Positions 10,959-17,334 of a DNA stretch of 23,376 nucleotides are shown here, in pieces; position 1 is the first letter of the stretch, and each line of letters starts with the position of its first letter. The notes beneath the pieces are model-generated. The model was not told the origin of the DNA. It worked only from the letters and a program-made list of their open reading frames with translations, and did not search any database. The DNA is from Spirogloea muscicola (Eukaryota > Streptophyta > Zygnematophyceae > Spirogloeales > Spirogloeaceae), in assembly GCA_009602725.1 (NCBI GenBank), contig WELB01000073.1, forward strand, positions 590,125-613,500. Direction: 5' to 3'. The translations under genes and the position numbers were made by a program.

Positions 10959-13900
10959 CTACAGGGACATAGCAGCGCGGTCGTCAAGCTCCAGAAGGGC
11001 TGCAGCCTGCAGCCCTACCAAGTAATCTTGGCAGGAACAATCTGCTGCGAAGCTGGATGCAGCATGTGCAAGAAAGGGGAGTTTCCTCAAGGCCCTCCCA
11101 CTCAGGCCCTGCATGTGGATGTGACACTTGCGAGAAAATATCACAACAAGCAGCCACAGCCAACAGGGCAGGTCTATGAGATTACTCGTAGCCAGCTACA
11201 ATCAAAGGTGGCACAACCAAGTACATTCAGTGCAGTAGCCCTCGCCTATTATCCCATGCTCCCACATTTTCATTGTGTCCGAAGGAGGGTCAGATCCTCT
11301 TTATCACAGTGCAGGTGAAGAATGAGCCGAGCACGTTTCAAGAGATCGTGAAGTATTATGGCTCACCTTACACATCTGAGCTATTTGGTGAAGTCCATTA
11401 GAGAGGTGAAGTGCTTCCTGCATGTCCCCAACCTTATCTTTCAGGTCGTCACTCGCAGAAATGTGTTGGAAATGCGAATAAGATAAGGGCATGTTTCCCT
11501 GCAGTCCACACAGTCACTGCTCTGAAGCTCAATCGATTGCAATCATAATGTGTTTTGAAATCATCCCGTGCTGTGCCAAAAGCGAGAATTGGTGAGATGC
11601 TATAGTGGCTGGCGTGATGTATAAGATAGTCACCTGCGCTTGCGCAATGATGCAAGCTCGCTGAAGCTCAACCAAGCATGAACGTAGTATCTCGTAACGT
11701 GCCTGCTCTGATGGGGGCCCTATGTATGCTTTTATGTCGGAACGGTCCACAAAGGCAACATCTGGTATCACAATCAGCACGTCTTCATGTGAGCTTGAGC
11801 ATATCATCATAAGCACAGCCTGCTCTGCAAGTAAAGAAGTTTTGTATCATAACGCACACAACAACGCTTGCTGTACTTCAGTGCATGCCATGCAAACAGG
11901 CAGTAGCTTGGGCTTGTGGAGCTTGGACCAATGGCTTCTGTCATGTTGGATGTTGTGAGGATGACAACATTAGGACGATGTCGGAGACCATCCAGCTGAG
12001 TGAGGAGGGCATTGACCACCTGCCAACAACCGAGCACAGCATTGCCAGGGCCTAGCACAGCTTGAGTCTGCAATGTTCGCTTACTATTCGGTTGAGGGGC
12101 ATATTCGGTTGAGGAGAATATTCCCAATCTTGCATGCATGATTGAGAATATTCTGCAACAGCTTGTGCAGCTTTGCGCATTCTCAAGTACAGCTCCACAC
12201 CCGGATTGAGTCTGACGGTTCTGAGCTACTTAGTGCAGCTTGCCGTGCAGATGTCAAGCTTTCAACCTCGTCTCCAGATGGAAAAGATAAACACTGTAAG
12301 TCTTGTATACAGATAGCAGCAAGTATGGCAACAAACAAGTCACCAGGTGCAACATGGACACTGGACTGAAGGGACAGAGAAGTGTTGCTTCGAAGCGACA
12401 CTTCACAGATGAAAAGATGTACCAGTACAACAGCCGAACGACCAATGTGCTACAAAGGATGGCAGCCTTGGAAAAGCAAGAGGATTGCATATGCTCTGAG
12501 GCTGTGCCAGAGTTCATCATACAATTACTGTGCAAAGACAGTGCCCATACTCACCAACAAGGACAAGCACAAGACTTGTAGGCTCCTCAATGAACTCCTG
12601 TATACGCTGGAAGAGTCTGGTAACCTGTGGCATGATATGTTGGCTTAAATATGAGTTTGTAGTAAGAAGCCTGGCCAAAGCGTGGCCCACCATCCAAAGG
12701 CCTTGCATCTTGTGTTGGAATTCCAGCAGATATGGAAATGCTCTTACAGACCAGCTTGCCACTCTCGCTGAACCATTTGCTGAACAAAGAATGTGCGTTC
12801 ACCTCCAACAGAAGTGCTTCCGTGTACCTACAAGTTTTGACAAGAACCAGTTACCTCGTCCTAAGGGGTCATAAGCTCTCCTAGGAGCACGGCAGAGTAG
12901 GATGCCATGGCTAACTGCGAGCAGCACTTGTGCGACACACTTCACCTTGCCTGGAAACGTATGCACAGCTTCTGTGCCAAGGCTCTGCATAGGGAGGTTT
13001 TGCCTGTCCCTGGTGGTCCATGCAGCAACACACACCTGCACAGACACTGGCCTTCGTCACCTTCTCTGAAGGATGTACTGCAGATAAATCTGTTGCTGCT
13101 TCTGCTGCAGCTGCTGCTTCTCTGAAGTGTGGCACTGTTGAGGCATCCATGCTCCGTGGCCCTGTGCTGATACTGTTACCTGTTCCAGGAGATGATGTTT
13201 GGGCTTACGCCACAGTCTGCAAAATGTAGTGCAGCGCTTGAATAGCGCACCAAGCGCTGCTTGATTCGCGAGTCGAAAATGAGGCTGTCAAGAGTGTTCA
13301 CTAGTGATCGTGCTTAGCAGGTAGCAGTGCTCGTAGCAGGCAGAGACACTGGCAAAGGCGGCCTGCCTAGAAAAGCAGTAGCAACTGAACCATTCACAGA
13401 ACTAGACCTTACTGCATGGGGTTCATAGCCCAGGAAAAGCTGCTGACCTTTCCCAAAGACCATGGAATTCTCGACAAGGCAACTGCCACTCCTGGAACAT
13501 GGCAATGTCATGTCCATTCTCAAGCTCCTCTGCGGGGCCCTCCTCATTTAGCTGCGGCAGAAGAAGTACCAAGAAGTCTGGCTGAGTTGCCAGGACCAGA
13601 GATCATCTTAATTTGATCCAGAGAATCTTAGGATGCCTACTCATGCACATGTTGCTGATTTAGTAAAGGCAGTGCTTCACACACGGGCAAGTGCAGGAAG
13701 ACGTGTCTATCTGTGTGCTGCAGATTCCCCCTACCTGATAGACATACACACTGATATCCACCTGCCAAAATAGCAGCACCTTGACTTGGCCGATATCGCC
13801 TTCTGCACGTGCATGCAAGAGGATCTCAGATTTCATTATGCAGGGCCCCTGAAGTCATGCAGCCAACTTCTCACAACCAGGGGCCGTTGGGCGGTTGCAT

Positions 13901-14628
13901 GGGGGCCTTGCATTACAAGCCAGGGCAGGCTGCCAGACTAGTATCACTACAAGCTCAGCTACTGGCATACAGATTGATGCGGCGTTTACGGAGCTACACC
14001 AGGGCCGCAGGAATGAATAGATTCCACGTGTTCGTCTAAGAAGGCTTCCTCCCCGTGCTTCCACGTCACTGGTCCTTCTTCATAAGTCAGGCTCTGCTGT
14101 TTCGTCAGCATTCTGCGGCCACGAATGACTTGGTGACTAACTATTATCAGCCTCTGGACGCAAGCTGGCAGCCAATAAGATGTTGACCTACCCTACTTAG
14201 AATGGATGCGACATTCCCCTTTCAGCTGGCCCTTGCACCACTGAGGACAGCCGGGTCCAAGTGACTATCGCTTGAGGACAGGCTTGATATGCACTGGGGC
14301 AGAATTTGTTTCGTCGTGGCACTGGAGGGAGACTGGGATGCCGCACTTCAATTTGTCGTGGTCACCCTGACTCAGGGCATGTGCATGCAGATGCAATTGA
14401 TCACGTGTGGTGCAGCCCAAGCATGCAGAGTGAGGCGAGCAGACCTCTTAACAGCGTCGCGAATGTCGTCGTGGGAAGCAGTGCTGGTGGGCTTGACGCA
14501 GACCTCCACTGCGCGCCGCGGCACCGAGACTTGATCAGCGGCAGCAGCCACTCCCGCGTACAATATGCAAGGCGCGGGGGGGGGGCGCAGGCCGGGGGGG
14601 TGGCGTAGCTGAAGGGGAGGAGGACCAT
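10959..14628 (-). CDS. PCH2: Pachytene checkpoint protein 2 homologue (PCH2/TRIP13 AAA+ ATPase); 5' end uncertain
   Basis: Minus-strand exons: 14628?-14445, 14112-14000, 13802-13735, 13551-13448, 13284-13180, 13035-12946, 12827-12752, 12624-12555, 12271-12201, 12019-11929, 11761-11634, 11498-11367, 11108-10959, about 460 aa (human TRIP13 is 432). An N-terminal substrate-recognition region ([20 protein letters not shown], then [11 protein letters not shown], then VYVYQLNEEGP) precedes one AAA+ module: Walker A GPPGTGKT (about 198-205), the signature [16 protein letters not shown], Walker B VLVDE (about 268-272), sensor 1 TTSN (316-319), [17 protein letters not shown] and sensor 2 [16 protein letters not shown]. 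The family uses ATP to unfold HORMA proteins (MAD2, Hop1/HORMAD) in meiosis and the spindle checkpoint. All phases agree from exon 1's donor onward. The exon 1 frame has no in-frame ATG; the nearest (14626-14628) is out of frame by one base across a 10-C run (14576-14585). Confidence 0.93.
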
Positions 14629-14800
14629 TGGGCAATATGGAGAGAAATGCAAGAATAGAGGAGAACGACGCGAAAGCGGCGCACCGGCAAGCGGGACCTT
14701 TGGAGGGCCCGCGCGGCGGGGCGCGGCGGGCGTGGCGGCGGCGGTAGAGGGGCCGCCGGCGGTGTCCATGGGCGCGCGCGGGGGAGGAGGGGAACTGCCT

Positions 14801-14825
14801 GCAGGCAGGCAGGCAGGCAGGCAGG
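14801..14825 (+). repeat. GCAG microsatellite
   Basis: Six GCAG units plus one G, in the very GC-rich stretch upstream of PCH2. Runs of ten G at 14576-14585 and 14847-14856 lie on either side. These are places where base-calling and assembly errors are likely. Confidence 0.9.
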
Positions 14826-14915
14826 TTGCAGGCCGCTCGCCCATCTGGGGGGGGGGCCGCGCGCGCGCAATTCAAATCAAGCTCCACTCCGTCCGCCACG
14901 CGCCCCCCCGGCCCC

Positions 14916-15197
14916 TTTCTCGGGGCGACGGGCGCTCGGTGGCTCGAGCTGCTCAACCAGCTCTCACGTCACGCCATTGTCCGCCGCTTCCATGGGGAGC
15001 CGGTGGACTTCCATGCAGCCGGGTCGCTAGCGCAGGTGTACCGCATGCGCTTGGCCGTCTCGCTACAGAGGTCTATGGCCAGCGCGCTGCACCTGCGTGC
15101 CGGCAGAGCCCTCGCTGCTGCCTCTGGCTCTGGCCAGGGGACCCGCTTCCAGGCACCCAGTCTATCTGACCTGAGGCTGCTTAGCAGGGGTTACTGA
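14916..15197 (+). pseudogene. Retroelement-like coding tail, copy 1
   Basis: An open frame to the stop at 15195-15197 reads LGATGARWLELLNQLSRHA, then FHGEPVDFHAAGSLAQVYRM, then RLAVSLQRSMASALHLRAGR. The same peptide pattern occurs at 16274-16580 ([AS]RWL[ED]LL, LAQV[YF]RMRL, VS[LF]QRS), with many of the DNA differences synonymous, so the family was once translated. I infer the C-terminal end of a non-LTR retrotransposon polyprotein, from its resemblance to the conserved tail of such proteins. No reverse-transcriptase catalytic domain is present here, so this is a remnant. Confidence 0.5.
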
Positions 15198-15229
15198 GTG
15201 CTTGGTAGCTACTTTCTTTTTGTGCTTGT

Positions 15230-15325
15230 TTTTCTTAGTGCTTCCCCTGGCCCCTCGTCCTTTGTTCATTCTTTTATGGGCTGGCTTTTACCAGCCCCTA
15301 CCCTCAATGGGCGAGCCCTTCTTCT
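15230..15325 (+). repeat. Stem-loop repeat copy downstream of coding-tail copy 1
   Basis: It contains TGGCCCCTCGTCCTTTGTTC, the stem-loop at 15278-15297 (GGGCTGG, six-base loop CTTTTA, CCAGCCC) and a CTTCTTCTTT end at about 15319. Here the stem is seven perfect pairs, against six in most other copies. Confidence 0.75.
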
Positions 15326-15396
15326 TTGCTCGCCCCCCACCCTTTTGATATTAGCAGCCGCATTCTCCTCAATACACACTCCATCCCCCCCCCAGC

Positions 15397-15450
15397 ATGG
15401 CCCCCGCGAACGCTTTCCTGCGCTCGCTGGTGGACCACGAGCGGCGGGGC
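15397..15450 (+). pseudogene. Partial duplicate of dihydrofolate synthase exon 1
   Basis: 15415-15450 matches 17365-17400 at 35 of 36 bases. Both copies begin with an ATG just after a poly-C run, reading MAPANAFLRSLVDHERRG here and MAPGWPAAHAFLRSLVDH in the gene. After the shared GERRGGG-coding segment (DHERRG) the copy diverges, and the P-loop exon is absent, so it cannot encode the enzyme. It sits 1.9 kb upstream of the intact gene within repeat block 2. Confidence 0.8.
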
Positions 15451-15550
15451 ATGGAAATGGGGTTGGAGAAGGAGGTAATGACGGGCACGGTCGAAGGAGT
15501 CGGTCATCACCACATCGTCACCATATGGAGTAGCCAGCTGCGCCAGCCAA

Positions 15551-15575
15551 CGAAGGGGCGCTATCCGCCCCTTCG
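15551..15575 (+). repeat. Perfect 10-bp hairpin
   Basis: CGAAGGGGCG at 15551-15560 and CGCCCCTTCG at 15566-15575 pair perfectly around a 5-nt loop. It abuts the inverted dimer at 15581-15708, whose arms also carry CCCCTTCG. Confidence 0.9.
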
Positions 15576-15580
15576 TAATT

Positions 15581-15708
15581 TGGCCCCATCGACCCTTGTC
15601 AATTCTTTGCGGGCTGGCTTCTCACAAAGAAGAAGTGGCTCTCACACTCGGCGCAAGGGCTGTGAAAAGCCAGCCCGAAAAGAATTGAGTTAAGGGTCGA
15701 AGGGGCCA
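15581..15708. repeat. Head-to-head inverted dimer of the stem-loop repeat
   Basis: The left arm (15581-15626) and right arm (15661-15708) are near-perfect inverted repeats starting TGGCCCC and running into CTGGCTTCTCACA or its variant. Weaker symmetry continues outward for about 16 bp. The right-hand copy is fuller: its reverse complement continues into GCCCTTGCGCC and GAGAGCCACTTCTTCTT, the end seen in other copies, while the left copy is truncated there. The whole folds into a long hairpin and looks MITE-like, but I see no clear target-site duplication. Confidence 0.85.
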
Positions 15709-15711
15709 CAA

Positions 15712-15801
15712 TGACGGAGGGGCCTAAAAATGCTATGTTAGAACGGGTGGAGGATGGACCACTCAGCAGCTATGAGTGAGGAGCCTCAAATCCGACAGAT
15801 T
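15712..15801 (-). repeat. Minus-strand repeat segment matching 8452-8560
   Basis: The reverse complement reads CTGTCGGAT, GAGGCTCCTCACTCATAGCT, GTGGTCCATCC and CATAGCATTTTTAGGCCCCT in the same order as the plus-strand copy at 8452-8560, with scattered substitutions. It extends the right arm of the inverted dimer, so that copy is the longest in the block. Confidence 0.8.
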
Positions 15802-15965
15802 TCACAGCCCTTGCCCCCTTTCTTTTATAATTTTTATATTTAAGAAAGAAAGGGCTCGCCCATAGAGAGAAGGGGCTGGCAAAGCCAGCCCAAAAAGACT
15901 GGACAATGTCTAAAAGAAAGAGGTGCCGAAGCGGCTCTCCGTTAGGAGAGCCACTTCTTCTTCAA
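15800..15965. repeat. Compound of broken stem-loop repeats
   Basis: It contains a CCCTTTCTT/AAGAAAGGG-type inverted repeat around an AT-rich loop (about 15815-15855) and a minus-strand copy (stem-loop about 15885-15900, then GGACAATGTC and GAGGTGCCGAA) matching the plus-strand copy at 16810-16880. It ends with a perfect 8-bp hairpin GGCTCTCC/GGAGAGCC (15933-15952) followed by a CTTCTTCTTC end. Confidence 0.7.
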
Positions 15966-16037
15966 TTCATATCTGCCAGCCGGTGCCGCGCGCCCGCTTG
16001 CATCTACTGACGAGAGGTTACTGAGAGTTCGCTTACT

Positions 16038-16131
16038 GCTGTCTCAGTCCTTAGCACTCCGACTCCTTCAGACCTTGTCCATTCTTTTGGGCTGGCCTCT
16101 CCCAGCCACCAGTTAATCTGGCCGCGCTTGC
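16038..16131 (+). repeat. 94-bp segment identical to 8230-8323 (copy B)
   Basis: Second copy of the identical 94-bp segment, with its stem-loop at 16089-16108. It is followed directly by a poly-C run and then by the TTGCCGTCCGG segment that lies before copy A. Confidence 0.95.
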
Positions 16132-16209
16132 GCCCCCCCCCTCCGCGGTGGCACAAGAGCTTGTCACTTGCCGACTTGCCGTCCGGCATTTGGGCTTCAG
16201 TTAGCGACC

Positions 16210-16273
16210 CCTATAAGCTTCTGGCTTCTCACAGCCCTTGCCCCCATTGGGAGAACCACTTCTTCTTCTATAA
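16210..16273 (+). repeat. Truncated stem-loop repeat ending in a CTT tail
   Basis: Only the 3' part of the repeat is present (CTGGCTTCTCACAGCCCTTG, then ATTGGGAGAACCACTTCTTC). It stops at a CTTCTTCTTC run, directly before the second retroelement-like coding tail. Confidence 0.75.
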
Positions 16274-16580
16274 GCGAATGTGATAGAATTTGCGGCCCTG
16301 GCGATCGACGTACACGGGGCTTTCGGCAGCCGCTGGCTGGATCTCCTCCAGCGGCTTGCCCGTCAGGCCGTTGATCGGCGCGCCATTCGTTGATCGGCGG
16401 CCAGGTCTGCCAGGGGCGATGCCCGTTTTCAACGCCGCCCGTACGCTCGCCCAGGTATTCCGCATGCGCCTGGTGGTCTCGTTTCAACGCTCCCTAGCCC
16501 ACGCCGTCCACACGCGAGCAGGCCGCCGTGCTATCGGCTGCTGCCTCTGGGTCTCGGCGGAGTGCCTCTTTCCGTTCTGA
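16274..16580 (+). pseudogene. Retroelement-like coding tail, copy 2 (frameshifted)
   Basis: One frame (16274-16393) reads ANVIEFAALAIDVHGAFGSR then WLDLLQRLARQAVDRRAIR and stops. The homologous continuation, ARTLAQVFRMRLVVSFQRS and onward, is in another frame up to the stop at 16578-16580, so at least one frameshift separates the halves. The motif F-x-x-x-A-[IL]-[DE]-x-H-G-x-x-G near the start is typical of the tail of non-LTR retrotransposon polyproteins (family knowledge, not verified here). It is not functional as it stands. Confidence 0.5.
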
Positions 16581-16730
16581 CATAGCATCTTCAGGCCCCT
16601 TCGTAGCTGCTTAGCGCTTTTTAGGCCCCTGCATCATTTGGCCCCTTCGAACCTTTGTCAATTCTTTTTCGGGCTGGCTTTTCACAGCCCTTGCCCCCAT
16701 TGGGAGTGCCACTTCTTCTTCTTTCCCTGC
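16570..16730 (+). repeat. Well preserved stem-loop repeat following coding-tail copy 2
   Basis: It runs from CATAGCATCTTCAGGCCCCT through TTTGGCCCCTTCGAACC and the stem-loop at 16671-16690 to a GCCACTTCTTCTTCTTTCC end. Its position straight after the coding tail suggests it is the element's 3' untranslated end. Confidence 0.8.
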
Positions 16731-16809
16731 AGCGAGCTACTCTGACTTGATGTTGCTCACTCGCGCCTACTGAGCTTCCCTCTGCATCATCTAGTGTTTT
16801 GTAGTGTAG

Positions 16810-16995
16810 TCCTTTTTTCGGCACCTTTTTCTTTGGATTTGGACATTGTCCATTCTTTTTTGGGCTGGCTTTGCTAGCCCTCCTCTCAGGGCGAGCACTT
16901 CCTTTCTACGCGCTGACTCGTCGAACAGCGCTGCCAAATTGACTGGTGGCTGTGAGATGCCAGCCCAAAAGAAGGACAAGGACTGGAGGGGCCGG
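16810..16995. repeat. Inverted pair of related repeats
   Basis: The plus copy (CGGCACC, GGACATTGTCCATTC, stem-loop 16862-16880 of the form GGGCTGG...CTAGCCC) faces a minus copy (GAGATGCCAGCCCAAAAG, GGACAAGGACTGGAGGGGCC, about 16951-16990). This is a second subfamily, sharing only the stem-loop core with the TGGCCCC type. Confidence 0.7.
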
Positions 16996-17206
16996 ATGGC
17001 GCAAGACGCAAGATACTAAGTGCTAAGACAGCAGCTAAGGGGGCTCTCAGTAACCTCGACTCAGTAAGTGCAAGTCGGAGTAACGAGCAGGCGGATAAAC
17101 GTCGCCCTGACGGAAACCCGAGGCAGCAGCCAAGGCGCGGCATGCACGCAAGTGGACAGCGAAGGCAAGGGACCCGGCGGCGGCATTGAAGCCAGGCTGC
17201 TCGCTC

Positions 17207-17290
17207 TGTTACCGAGCGGGGCAGCTTAGCAGCAGGTTCAGGGTACTTACATCTGTCAACGTGCTTGCCTGGGTACTTGGCCTTTCAATT
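17207..17290 (+). repeat. Repeat-derived upstream region of dihydrofolate synthase
   Basis: CAGCTTAGCAGCAGGT, ACATCTGTCAA and GTGCTTG follow each other as in 8354-8400 of block 1. The match ends about 50-60 nt before the gene's ATG, so the promoter or 5' UTR of the gene is made, at least partly, of repeat sequence. Confidence 0.6.
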
Positions 17291-17334
17291 TTATGCGTAC
17301 CGCGCGCATTCTCTCTCTCCCCCCCCCCCCCCGC

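Noticed and set aside
13738-13761. A 24-nt intron inside PCH2 exon 3 (GTCAAG...GGCAG)
   Set aside because: It is too short to be credible. Keeping it in the protein gives the same spacing as human TRIP13 between the two conserved flanking motifs.
14801-14825. GCAG run as a regulatory element
   Set aside because: It is an ordinary microsatellite next to G runs; nothing ties it to regulation.
14446-14956. A long minus-strand open frame read as one protein
   Set aside because: It has no ATG, is mostly Pro/Ala/Arg low complexity from GC-rich sequence, and only its last part (VEVCVKP onward) matches a family; that part belongs to PCH2 exon 1.
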